Source: Bacillota bacterium
GTDB taxonomy: Bacteria; Bacillota; SHA-98; UBA4971
DNA length: 64,000 nucleotides
Direction of reading: 5' to 3'
Assembly (NCBI GenBank): GCA_012842395.1
Contig: DUSX01000034.1
Span: 258,375 to 322,374, forward strand
Both the position numbers and the translations under genes were made by a program. Below, piece after piece: positions 1 through 7,790 of this stretch. Position 1 is the stretch's first letter. Every line of letters starts with the position of its first letter. The notes beneath the pieces are model-generated. The model was not told where the DNA came from. It made no database searches and saw only the letters and a program-made list of their open reading frames with translations.

Positions 1-1635
1 GTCGCAGGCCACGGCAAGCAGCGCTTGTCTTGAGAAGTCAAACGGCGAGTCGAACACGATCTCGAGTGGCGGCTCGCTCGGGCCCGTGAGGCCGACTTCC
101 TTTCTAAAAAAGCCAAACTCTCCTCGCACGGTCAGAGTGGCTGAGGTAAACACAGCCGACTCGACTTGGGAGAAGAGGCGTTCCCCAAGGATCGGCCCGA
201 CGTCGAGAGGCGTCGCCACGAGCTCGACGTCGTTGGGAAGCATCTCGGCCCAGTACACGTGCGTTTCATCCCCCCGGCGCATCACGAAGTCGAGGGCTGC
301 GGCCTCCGAGGAAATCCTCACAGCCGAGCCCTGGAGCTCCGCCATGAGTCCCTGGAGACGCTCGTCGCCGTCAGCATCGAGGTCAGCGAGGCTGTCCAGC
401 ACAGAGCCGAGGTCGCGGGCCACCTCATCCGCCCTGATGATGACGCGTTCGGCGCCGGGAGCGATGTCCTCCTTCCAGGCCGCCGACGCGACGAGCTCGT
501 CCTTCAATCTCACCGCGCGTTGCCTCGCGCGGTCACGCTCGCCTTGGCCCTCCCGCGAGCTATCCCACCCCATCTCTCTGCGAACAGGGTCAGGGCCCAA
601 GGGATCCATCACCCGCGTGAGCGAGTCGAAGAACCACTCGACGCTCTCGCGCAGGCGCTTGACGCTCTCGGTGGCAACGTCCACCAGGCGTCCCACACTG
701 GCACGCTCGCCTTGTGCGCCCTCTCCGTCGGCGTCGCGAAACAGGCTTGCCCGGAGCGATGCAAGCAGCCCGCCCTCGCCTCTTCGGCCGTCACCCCTGC
801 CGCGTCCCCGCTCTGCGCGCACGAGGTCTTGGCAGGCCTTGCGCATTTGCGCGAGGCTCGCACGGCGACCTAGCCTTTCAGCCGCGACCTCTGGGACGTT
901 GTGAGCCTCGTCGAAGATGACGTAATGATAATCTGGAAGAACCCGCGCACCCGGCATGCCCGGGCCCGTCGCCCTGAGCGCAAGGTCGGAGAAAAGCAGG
1001 TGGTGGTTGGTGACCAGGATGTCCGCTTGTTCCATCTCCGCCCTCGCCCGGGCGAAATAGCACGTGGAAAGATAGGGGCACCTCGCGCGAAGGCACGACA
1101 TGGAGTCGGACGCGATCTGGTCCCAGAGAGCCTGGGGCACCGCAATATGGAAGTCCGACTTCGAGCCAGTGGGGACGCTCGGCAATTCGGAAAGGACGGC
1201 CGCCAGGGCCTGCCTGAAAGCCGGGTCGGCCGGGGGGTCATCGGCCTCGCTCGCGACGCGTGCAAGCTTGCGCCGGCACACGTAATTGGCTCTGCCTTTT
1301 ACTAGAGTGAAACGGAACCGCGCGCCGAGCGCGCGCGAGAGGCCGGGGAGGTCCTTGTGGATGAGCTGCTCCTGAAGGTTTATCGTGTTTGTGGACACGA
1401 CGACCTTCTCGTTGCTTTCGCGAGCCCACAGCACGGCAGGCACGAGGTACGCAAGGGACTTGCCGGTGCCGGTGCCGCTCTCGATGAACGCGTGACGAGA
1501 GGTGGCGAACGCCTTCCAGACCGCGATGGCCATTTCGACTTGGGGCTGCCTCACCTCGTAACCCTCGAATGCCGAGGCGAGCGGCCCGTGCGCTGAAAAG
1601 ACAGCCGCCACCTCGTCCTTGCCGACCCGCGACAT
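1..1635 (-). CDS. dinG: DinG/XPD-type ATP-dependent DNA helicase, 3' end cut off
   Basis: Superfamily 2 helicase of the DinG/Rad3 group, which unwinds DNA 5' to 3' during repair. 545 residues are visible and the frame is open to the window edge, so the C-terminal helicase motifs are missing. Seen: a Q-motif-like YEVRQPQ near residue 27, Walker A ESGTGTGKS at 52-60, four cysteines spread over about residues 120-195 (VCRRK, SCLRARC, CPYLSTC) in the arrangement that holds the XPD/DinG 4Fe-4S cluster, VTNHHLLFSDL, and the DEAH box IFDEAHN near 240. The ATG at 1635 follows the nfo stop directly (TAGATG), so the gene is coupled to nfo and both belong to a DNA-repair pair. No exonuclease domain precedes the helicase, unlike Bacillus DinG. 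Confidence 0.9.
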   Translation of the reverse strand, partial: MSRVGKDEVAAVFSAHGPLASAFEGYEVRQPQVEMAIAVWKAFATSRHAFIESGTGTGKSLAYLVPAVLWARESNEKVVVSTNTINLQEQLIHKDLPGLSRALGARFRFTLVKGRANYVCRRKLARVASEADDPPADPAFRQALAAVLSELPSVPTGSKSDFHIAVPQALWDQIASDSMSCLRARCPYLSTCYFARARAEMEQADILVTNHHLLFSDLALRATGPGMPGARVLPDYHYVIFDEAHNVPEVAAERLGRRASLAQMRKACQDLVRAERGRGRGDGRRGEGGLLASLRASLFRDADGEGAQGERASVGRLVDVATESVKRLRESVEWFFDSLTRVMDPLGPDPVRREMGWDSSREGQGERDRARQRAVRLKDELVASAAWKEDIAPGAERVIIRADEVARDLGSVLDSLADLDADGDERLQGLMAELQGSAVRISSEAAALDFVMRRGDETHVYWAEMLPNDVELVATPLDVGPILGERLFSQVESAVFTSATLTVRGEFGFFRKEVGLTGPSEPPLEIVFDSPFDFSRQALLAVACD

Positions 1636-2517
1636 CTACCAGCTCACCGCCTCAGCCGCGAGGCGGCGCAATACAGCGAGGTTGCGCGCGTCGTCGTCGA
1701 GGGTTTTGCGAGGAGTCTCGAGGATGAAAGGAAGATGGGCGAGCTTCGTACAGCCGAGAATGGTGCGGAAGCCGTCTTCGCCGATGCATCCCTTCCCGAT
1801 GTCAGCATGACGGTCCAGGTGCGACCCGAGATCTCCGACGGAATCATTGGCGTGCACCAACGCGAGGCTCGTCCAGCCCACGGTGGCCTTCAGCTTTTCA
1901 AGGACTTCCGACAAGCCCTCCGCGGTCCGGATCTCATAGCCTGCCGCGAGCACGTGGCAGGTATCCAAGCATATGCCCAGCGGCACAGCACGTGCCCGGT
2001 CCATGATCTCCATCTGTTCCTCGAACGTCTTGCCTATCTCCGTGCCAGCGCCAGACACCATCTCCAGGAGGAGGCGTGGCTTTTCTGCAGCCCCGTTGCC
2101 CGTCGAGGGCGTGTGACACGCGATCTCGCACGCGTCCACGATCGCCGAGGCGATCCTGGCGATGCCGGCCGCCTCTCCCGAGCCGAGATGGCTCCCGGGG
2201 TGAAACACGAGCATCTCGGCACCGACCGCCTTTGCGAGCATGATGTCATGGGCAAGCGCGTCCCGCGACGCCTCATACGTCTCCTTCTTCGGGGACGCGA
2301 GGTTGAGCAGGTACGGAGCGTGGATGACGAGCGGCTGGATCCCCGCGGCCGCGAGACCCTCCTTGAAAACCCGGGCCTCTTCTTTATCGATCACCCCCGC
2401 CCGGAGGCTTCGCGGGCTTCGCGAGAACATCTGCATCGTGTCACACTTGAGGAAGCGGGCGGCTTCGAGAGCGCTCCGGAGACCGCCGGCCCTGTTCACG
2501 TGGGCGCCGAACTTCAC
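1636..2517 (-). CDS. nfo: Endonuclease IV (AP endonuclease)
   Basis: Zn-dependent TIM-barrel nuclease that cuts 5' to abasic sites in base excision repair. 293 residues, normal length for the family. The metal-site signature is complete: LVIHAPYLLNL, VFHPGSHLG, LLEMVSG, CLDTCHVLAAGY, LVHANDS, HLDRHADIGKG and PFILETP supply the expected His, Glu and Asp ligands. The start is GTG at 2517, preceded by GGGGGTGAT. The stop touches the helicase start. Function is secure from motifs. Confidence 0.97.
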   Translation of the reverse strand: MKFGAHVNRAGGLRSALEAARFLKCDTMQMFSRSPRSLRAGVIDKEEARVFKEGLAAAGIQPLVIHAPYLLNLASPKKETYEASRDALAHDIMLAKAVGAEMLVFHPGSHLGSGEAAGIARIASAIVDACEIACHTPSTGNGAAEKPRLLLEMVSGAGTEIGKTFEEQMEIMDRARAVPLGICLDTCHVLAAGYEIRTAEGLSEVLEKLKATVGWTSLALVHANDSVGDLGSHLDRHADIGKGCIGEDGFRTILGCTKLAHLPFILETPRKTLDDDARNLAVLRRLAAEAVSW

Positions 2518-2622
2518 GGCACATCACCCCCGTGGGCAGGTATTCGCTGCTCGGAAGGGATTTCCTGCAAAGGCAGGGGCCACGCCCGTTCGCAGGTTGG
2601 GTCCGTGAGGATGGGTTTCTCG

Positions 2623-3459
2623 CTATCTGCGCCCGAGGGCGTCCAGAAAGCGCAGGAAAGGATTTCGTTCGATGGCCGCCGTGATGGAGTGACGCTCGGC
2701 GTAAACGTGGACCAAACACAACGCCAGAAGCGCCGCCACTCTTGCCGCCACCGGGGTGGTGAGCGCGAGCCAGTAGCCTAGCGCCGCACCGAGGGGGTTG
2801 CTCCCGGCGTCCCCGAGCATGCCGCGCTCCGCCAGATCGTCCCGAATCTCCGCGAGGATAGCCCCGGCGAGGCCCACCGGAACCAGGGCCGGGGCCCGCA
2901 AACCGGTGGCCACTGCGAGTGCCGTCGCTCCCACCAGGTATGCTTTGGCGGCACGCCCGGGCCTGAGGTCAAGAAGGTTTGAGAGATTCGCCGCGAGGGC
3001 CACCACGAGCGCGTCCAACGCCAGGGCGGGCGCGGGCAGGGCTGGGGCAGCAGTGCGGATGGCTATGGCCGCAGACACCAAGATGACGCCCGCCTTCAGG
3101 AGCCCAGTGGTGACGATCCCCTTCTTGAAGAGCGCGGTCGCATGCCCAGTTATCCCCCGGGACTCGCTCGAACCGAAAAGGTCATCAACTACGCCCGCTA
3201 GCATGGCCGCGTTCACGACGATGAGGCATGGGCCGGCCAAGGCCCAGCTCGCGTCCGGATCCGGCAGGAGGGCCATGACGGCCCCGGACGCAATGGTCGC
3301 CGAGGCTACGAGAGGGATCCCCATTGACGTGGGAACAGGGCGCCCGGCATAGTTCGGCCGGAGGTGTCCCCAGCGCGCCAACATGGCGCGGCCCAGCGGG
3401 ACCAAGCCGAGCGTGAGGATGTACCCAAGCACCAAACACGCCGCCAATGCTCTAGTCAC
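2623..3459 (-). CDS. MraY/WecA-like membrane glycosyl-phosphotransferase (family 4)
   Basis: Polytopic membrane protein of 278 residues with about eight or nine hydrophobic segments. It resembles the polyprenyl-phosphate sugar-1-phosphate transferases: the N-terminal PTSMGIP echoes PT.GG, LAGVVDDLFG carries the paired Asp, NLLDLRPGRA corresponds to the NxxDGxxGL loop, and GMLGDAGSNPLG to the GDxGSxxLG motif. It is shorter than typical MraY (about 320) and the loop motifs deviate, so the substrate is unknown. GTG start at 3459 overlaps the end of the family 2 glycosyltransferase by 8 bp, so the two are translationally coupled. Family inference is good; exact reaction is not known. Confidence 0.75.
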   Translation of the reverse strand: MTRALAACLVLGYILTLGLVPLGRAMLARWGHLRPNYAGRPVPTSMGIPLVASATIASGAVMALLPDPDASWALAGPCLIVVNAAMLAGVVDDLFGSSESRGITGHATALFKKGIVTTGLLKAGVILVSAAIAIRTAAPALPAPALALDALVVALAANLSNLLDLRPGRAAKAYLVGATALAVATGLRAPALVPVGLAGAILAEIRDDLAERGMLGDAGSNPLGAALGYWLALTTPVAARVAALLALCLVHVYAERHSITAAIERNPFLRFLDALGRR

Positions 3460-4174
3460 CCCCCATCCCGGACCGCGGGCGTGGAATGGCGCGGCTCGCG
3501 AGGGCCCGTGTCACCCAATACAGCTGCCGTCCTCTGTGAACGAACCCGGCAAGGTCCCGGCCCGTCACCCTGTGCGACATGTCGCATTCGACCTCCACGA
3601 TGCGGTACCCCCGCCTCGCAGCGTCGATCGTGAGCGCGACCTCCACACCGAACCCCTCGGCGAACGGCACGAGCCCGAGAAGAACCTCACGTCTTGCCGC
3701 CCGCTGGCCCGAAAGTGGGGCCGAGAGGGAGAGACCGCATAAGCATCTCACGCCGAGAAAAGCCAGGGTCCTGACGATGCCGAATCCTCCCCTCTTGGCC
3801 CCGCCGCAGCAGGCCCGCGGGAACGTCGCGATGCTCATGTCCGCCTCGCCGCGCGCAATGGGGTCGACGAGCCTGCCCAGCTCGGACGCTGTCTCAGCCA
3901 GGTCCGCATCGAGAAAGACCACGACGTCCCCGGTGGCACGCAGAACGCCCCGGGTGAGCGCGGCACCCTTTCCCAAGCGACGGCCAGTCTCTATCACGTC
4001 TGCGCCTGCAGCAAGCGCGACAGAGGCGGTCCCGTCCGTGGATCCGTCGTCGACCACGAGCACCTCGCAATCGACACCGCAGGTCCTAGCGGCCATCCTC
4101 GCCGCCGTCACCGTGTCCGCAATGGTGCGCCTCTCGTTGTGCGCGGGAATGACGACGGAAATGCGCCCTTTCAT
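3452..4174 (-). CDS. Family 2 glycosyltransferase (GT-A fold)
   Basis: Soluble GT2 enzyme of 240 residues. Seen: N-terminal ISVVIPAHNE, LVVDDGSTDGT, and the DxD-type FLDADLAET motif, followed by LSGQRAARREVL and a C-terminal HRVTGRDLAGFVHRG, a layout shared with polyprenyl-phosphate sugar and glucosyl-phosphoglycerate synthases. A longer frame opens at 4366, but the ATG at 4174 overlaps the steB-like stop as ATGA and has a GGGGA Shine-Dalgarno nine bases upstream, so it is the better start. Context suggests glycosylation of a lipid carrier together with the downstream MraY-like protein; donor and acceptor are unknown. Confidence 0.85.
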   Translation of the reverse strand: MKGRISVVIPAHNERRTIADTVTAARMAARTCGVDCEVLVVDDGSTDGTASVALAAGADVIETGRRLGKGAALTRGVLRATGDVVVFLDADLAETASELGRLVDPIARGEADMSIATFPRACCGGAKRGGFGIVRTLAFLGVRCLCGLSLSAPLSGQRAARREVLLGLVPFAEGFGVEVALTIDAARRGYRIVEVECDMSHRVTGRDLAGFVHRGRQLYWVTRALASRAIPRPRSGMGGD

Positions 4175-5130
4175 TGTGATAGTCCCCATAGGTCCGGCAC
4201 GCGTATCTCCGAACCGCCCTTGATCCCGAAATGGCCTCTCCACCCGGCGAGCGCGTAGACGAGAGAAAGGCGCCCCAGCGGGAGATCGACGCAGTCGACC
4301 GTGGAGATCCCCTCGCGCCTGTAATCGGCAATCTGCGAGACTTTCACGTTCCAGCCTTCCACACACACCACGTCCACCTGGAGGGCCTTCACAGCTCTCA
4401 CGATGGGGATCCCCGCGTCAGCGGGCGTGAATCCCGGGTCTAGACTGCCCACCACGAGCACGACCGCGTCCGCCCGCCCGCCGCGTCCGCCCCCTCGCTC
4501 CTCCGCGCCCGCAGTATCAGCATCCCCGCTGCCCCCGGGACGAAGCAGGTTCTGCCCGGCCACGGACACGTATCCCAGGTTCAAAAGAGAATGCAACACC
4601 GGCGAGGCTTCGCCGGCCACGAGGTACGCGGCAAGCGCTGAGGCCACTTCCCGTGTCACTACCTCCGCCCGAGACGCAGGCACCCCTAGCGACGACGCGA
4701 ACTCCACGGCTTGCCGGCCGGACGCCGGCGCAAAGCTTCCAAGGACGTCGACCACCCGCACCAGCTGGCCTCCGGCATCCACAATCGCGCGCCCGATCCG
4801 CTCCACCTCTTCGGCGGGCATCGCCTCCCGGCACACCACGATGGCCACCCGCCTTCCTGCAAGCTTCCCACGCACAAGCGAGGCCACCACGGTGTCCTCA
4901 AAGTCGAGAGACGCGGTCAGGGCTCGTTCGGAGGCGGCAAGCCGCGCCCCGAGGCTGTCCCTCTCAGCCTTGAGAGCTGCGAAATCCTCTTCGAGCCGGT
5001 CGATCATCTGCTCCTGCCGCTCGACAAGAGCGCTGTCGGTCACCATCGCGATGCCGACAAGGATGCCCACCCCGAGCGCGAGGAACACAGCCACAAGGGA
5101 GGCCACATGCCATTTCATGTCGATCATCAC
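4171..5130 (-). CDS. SteB/MctB-like membrane-anchored protein (copper transporter family name)
   Basis: 319 residues: one N-terminal transmembrane helix (about 8-30, VASLVAVFLALGVGILVGIA), a coiled coil at about 35-70 (VERQEQMIDRLEEDF...), then an extracytoplasmic alpha/beta domain. This is the architecture of the family annotated as 'copper transporter' (MctB) that pairs with SteA in Actinobacteria, where SteAB works at the septum. Here it follows steA by 61 bp and overlaps the glycosyltransferase start by ATGA, so a role in cell envelope or division is more likely than copper transport. That role is an inference from neighbourhood. Confidence 0.8.
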   Translation of the reverse strand: MMIDMKWHVASLVAVFLALGVGILVGIAMVTDSALVERQEQMIDRLEEDFAALKAERDSLGARLAASERALTASLDFEDTVVASLVRGKLAGRRVAIVVCREAMPAEEVERIGRAIVDAGGQLVRVVDVLGSFAPASGRQAVEFASSLGVPASRAEVVTREVASALAAYLVAGEASPVLHSLLNLGYVSVAGQNLLRPGGSGDADTAGAEERGGGRGGRADAVVLVVGSLDPGFTPADAGIPIVRAVKALQVDVVCVEGWNVKVSQIADYRREGISTVDCVDLPLGRLSLVYALAGWRGHFGIKGGSEIRVPDLWGLSQ

Positions 5131-5191
5131 GAATGGCCCACCCCTTCCGGCCCATCTACCTGCAAGAGCCCCGTGTTAGAAGAGCCCCATC

Positions 5192-6316
5192 CTAGAAGAG
5201 CCCCATGTCGAGCTTGAGCCTGATGATCACGAGCCTCAGGATCTGCCTAGCCATATCGGATTGCACGGCCGCGAGCGTCAGAGGAACCAGCGCGGCCACG
5301 ACGAGGAGGACTATGTAGCCCGTTCTCATGCGGCCCTTGTAGAGCTTGCTCACTCCCTTGGCGTCCACGAGAGCGGAACCCACTTTGAGGCGGGTGAGGA
5401 AGGTAGATGCCATTCCTGGGCGGCCCTTGTCGAGGAAATCCTCGAGGCTCGAGTGGGCGCCGACAGCCACGATGAGCTCCGCGCCGTTCTCGTGGGCGAG
5501 GAGCATCGCCAGGTCCTCGCTCGTGCCCGGAATGGGGCACACGGCGGCGTCGAGGCCCATGCGCCTGATTCGCTCCAGACCAGGGGCCCGGCCGTCCGGG
5601 TAGGCGTGGACCACGATCTCACTGCCGCGTCGCAGCGCTTCATCAGACACGCTGTCCATGTCGCCCACGATGATATCTGGAGAGAAGCCGATCTCGACAA
5701 GAGCGTCCGCCGCGCCGTCCACCGCGATGAGCACAGGGCGTACTTCCTCGATGTAGGACCTTATGGCTCGCAGGTCCTCACGGTAGTCCCTTCCCCGGAC
5801 CACCACGAGCGCATGTCTTCCGGCGATCCTCGTGCGGAGCGGAGGGAAGGGATGGTCGCCGAGGATCGCTGATTTCTCCTGCCGCGCGTGCTCGATGGTG
5901 TTCGACACGAACGCGTCCAGCTCGCGTGAAAGGCCGTGGCGCGCCTTCCCGATCTCGCGCTCGAGCGAAGCCAGCGTCTGGACGCGGCCCATGCCCACCA
6001 CCTTTCCCTGCCTGAGCACGGCGTTCCCCTGCAGCTCAATGACGTCGCCATCCCGGACGAGATCCATGATATGCGGGCCGACATCGTCGATGACGTACAC
6101 GCCGGCCCGGCACAACACGAGCGGCCCCGGATTGGGATAACGACCGCTTACGGACTTACGCGCGTTCACCACGGCCCGTGCCCCCGCGGTGGCGAGCGAC
6201 TCGCACGCGACAACGTCGATGTCCTCGTGGTCGACCACGGCGATCTCGCCGGGACGCAACCGTGTCAGGAGGTTCTTGGTCTTGCGGTCAACCCTGGCGA
6301 CGCCTCTGTACCTCAC
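5192..6316 (-). CDS. steA: SteA-like putative cytokinetic ring protein
   Basis: 374 residues. The N-terminal half matches the SteA pattern (RLRPGEIAVVDHEDIDVVACE, ARAVVNARKSVSGRYPNPGP). The middle has a thiamine-pyrophosphokinase-like fold (DIIVGDMDSVSDEAL, ILGDHPF), and a single transmembrane helix lies near residues 333-352 (TGYIVLLVVAALVPLTLAA). SteA acts with SteB in cell separation in Corynebacterium. The GTG start at 6316 has CGGAGGG eight bases upstream. First gene of the steA-steB-GT2-GT4 cluster and placed just downstream of spo0A, so a link to septation or sporulation is plausible but untested. Confidence 0.88.
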   Translation of the reverse strand: MRYRGVARVDRKTKNLLTRLRPGEIAVVDHEDIDVVACESLATAGARAVVNARKSVSGRYPNPGPLVLCRAGVYVIDDVGPHIMDLVRDGDVIELQGNAVLRQGKVVGMGRVQTLASLEREIGKARHGLSRELDAFVSNTIEHARQEKSAILGDHPFPPLRTRIAGRHALVVVRGRDYREDLRAIRSYIEEVRPVLIAVDGAADALVEIGFSPDIIVGDMDSVSDEALRRGSEIVVHAYPDGRAPGLERIRRMGLDAAVCPIPGTSEDLAMLLAHENGAELIVAVGAHSSLEDFLDKGRPGMASTFLTRLKVGSALVDAKGVSKLYKGRMRTGYIVLLVVAALVPLTLAAVQSDMARQILRLVIIRLKLDMGLF

Positions 6317-6354
6317 GCGGCCGCCCTCCGCACGTTCTCTTGGGTCTTCGCCAC

Positions 6355-6415
6355 CTCCCCCTCTCGTGGAATAGTATGCTAAGCCCCGGAAGTTATCATT
6401 CGACCCGGTGCGGCC
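6355..6415 (-). promoter_or_regulatory. Weak candidate promoter of steA
   Basis: On the minus strand CATACTAT (7 of 8 to the sigma-E -10 consensus CATACAAT) lies about 50 bp upstream of the steA start, with GAATGAT 16 bp further upstream as a poor -35. The spacing is one or two bases longer than usual for sigma-E, so this is only suggestive. A pair of adjacent NotI-type palindromes (GCGGCCGC twice) lies just upstream near 6411-6428. Confidence 0.25.
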
Positions 6416-6486
6416 GCAGGCGGCCGCAGAATTTGTCTAGCTGCGGTTTTATACCCGCCCGCCATGCGCTTTTCATCCGGTTTTTC

Positions 6487-6697
6487 CCTAAGCATGACGC
6501 CACAAGTTTTCGTCTCGTTTCTTGACGCCGCTAGGTTTGCCGGTGCTTGCACGATGGGGTGTGGAGAATTCGGTTGCCTTAAGCGCCGAATTCGAACGAG
6601 GAGCGCACAAGGCGCGCCGTCCCCGGAGGGCAAGGCCGATAGCCTTGGCAGGACCCCTCCGCCGAAAGGCGGCGCGAACGCTTGGCGACATACTTGG
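6487..6697 (+). repeat. MITE-like dispersed intergenic element, copy A
   Basis: About 211 bp. Ends CTAAGCATGACGCC and GGCGACATACTTGG form imperfect terminal inverted repeats (11 of 14). Inside are the family core GAATTCGAACGAGG, CCCCGGAGGG and GCAGGACCCCTCCGCCGAAA, and a CAAGGC-CGATA-GCCTTG hairpin nested in CGGAGGG/CCCTCCG. It sits between spo0A and steA and contains no credible gene. Together with the flanks it fills the 574-bp gap 6317-6890. Confidence 0.8.
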
Positions 6698-6724
6698 TTT
6701 CAGTCGTGCTGCAGTAAGTTTTGA

Positions 6725-6749
6725 GCCCCGGGAGTACTACTTCCGGGGC
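6725..6749 (-). terminator. Strong stem-loop downstream of spo0A
   Basis: Arms GCCCCGGGAGTA and TACTTCCGGGGC pair in 11 of 12 positions around a single-base loop, about 140 bp after the spo0A stop. No U-run follows on the minus strand, so it may be a Rho-dependent end, an RNA-stability hairpin or a decayed repeat rather than a standard intrinsic terminator. Confidence 0.4.
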
Positions 6750-6890
6750 CCTCTTGCAGACGCTCTTGAAAGGCCAGCAGGTGGTTCGTCTCCTTGTATG
6801 ATGCCGGCAACGGGTGGCCGCGCCCGCAGCACCGGCACGCTGGCGCGCCGGAGTTGCGCCCGCCGCCCGCCGTCTGTGCTTGATTGATCG

Positions 6891-7670
6891 TCAGCTCGCA
6901 CGCATTTCCAGGCGCAGCTTGTCAGCGACCCTGGCGATGAACGCGGAGTTGGTGGGCTTTCCTTTCTCGCTGCTCACCGTGTGCCCGAACACGCTGTTAA
7001 GGAACTCGATGTTCCCGCGGGTCCACGCGATCTCGATAGCGTGCCGGATGGCGCGCTCAACCCGGGGAGCGGTGGTGTCGAACTTCTGCGCCACCCTCGG
7101 ATAGAGCTCTTTGGTGACCCCATTGAGGAGGCCAACCTCGTTGACGACCATGATGATGGCCTCTCTGAGGTACATGTAACCCCTGATGTTGGCGGGGATC
7201 CCCATCTCGTGGATTATCCGGGTGACCTCGGTGTTGAGGTCGCGCGGGGCCTCGGCTGGACCGGCCCTTCTCTTTCTCACGACCTCCCCGCTCTGGGCCA
7301 CTTGCCGGATGCGCTGGGCCAGCGTCTCCATATCGAACGGCTTGAGTATGTAGTAATCGGCACCGAGCTCGATGATGCTCTGGGTCATGTGCTCCTGACC
7401 GATGGCCGTCAGCATCACGAACCGCGGCCGCCTTGGAAGATCCTGTTTCGCGAGCCGTTCCAGAACGCCTATGCCGTCGAGGTGCGGCATAATGATGTCC
7501 AGGACGACCACATCAGGGTTAGTACTGGATATGCTTTCGAGGGCTTCCAGGCCGTCATAGGCGATTCCGACCACTTCCATATCCGGCTGCATGTTGATGA
7601 ATTCCTTCAAGACCTCGCACAGCTCGTGGTTATCATCGACTATAAGGACGCGTGTCCGACCACAAGCCAT
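6891..7670 (-). CDS. spo0A: Sporulation master response regulator Spo0A
   Basis: 259 residues. N-terminal receiver domain ([10 protein letters not shown] acidic pair, phosphoacceptor Asp in [13 protein letters not shown], Thr in MLTAIG, Lys in ILKPFD), a basic linker, then the Spo0A-specific DNA-binding domain ([60 protein letters not shown]). Phosphorylated Spo0A commits the cell to sporulation. The ATG at 7670 is preceded by GAGGTGG. It follows spoIVB by 120 bp, the standard order in spore formers, and has its own sigma-H-like promoter at 7735-7761. Confidence 0.98.
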   Translation of the reverse strand: MACGRTRVLIVDDNHELCEVLKEFINMQPDMEVVGIAYDGLEALESISSTNPDVVVLDIIMPHLDGIGVLERLAKQDLPRRPRFVMLTAIGQEHMTQSIIELGADYYILKPFDMETLAQRIRQVAQSGEVVRKRRAGPAEAPRDLNTEVTRIIHEMGIPANIRGYMYLREAIIMVVNEVGLLNGVTKELYPRVAQKFDTTAPRVERAIRHAIEIAWTRGNIEFLNSVFGHTVSSEKGKPTNSAFIARVADKLRLEMRAS

Positions 7671-7734
7671 AGAACCACCTCATCCGACGCTGCCAAATGC
7701 TAGTATTGCTGCCCTTGCCCATCGACGTTTTAGG

Positions 7735-7761
7735 ATTCTACGCCTCCGGATGAAGTCCTGC
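7735..7761 (-). promoter_or_regulatory. Sigma-H-like promoter of spo0A
   Basis: Minus strand GCAGGACTT, 11 bp, GTAGAAT. The sigma-H consensus is RnAGGAwWW, 11-12 bp, RnnGAAT, so only one position (C for A/T) departs and the spacing is ideal. It lies 65 bp upstream of the spo0A start, matching the sigma-H-driven Ps promoter known for Bacillus spo0A. A weak 0A-box-like CGTCGAT lies at 7721-7727. Confidence 0.6.
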
Positions 7762-7790
7762 CCCCCGCGCGCGGAAAATCCCTCTCGCCG

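Noticed and set aside
4171-5130. True copper transporter
   Set aside because: The family name is historical; a single helix plus coiled coil and pairing with steA fit a SteB-like envelope role better.
6522-6887. Open frames of 80-120 codons inside the repeat elements
   Set aside because: Frames differ between copies and are not conserved; the element evolves as a structured non-coding sequence.
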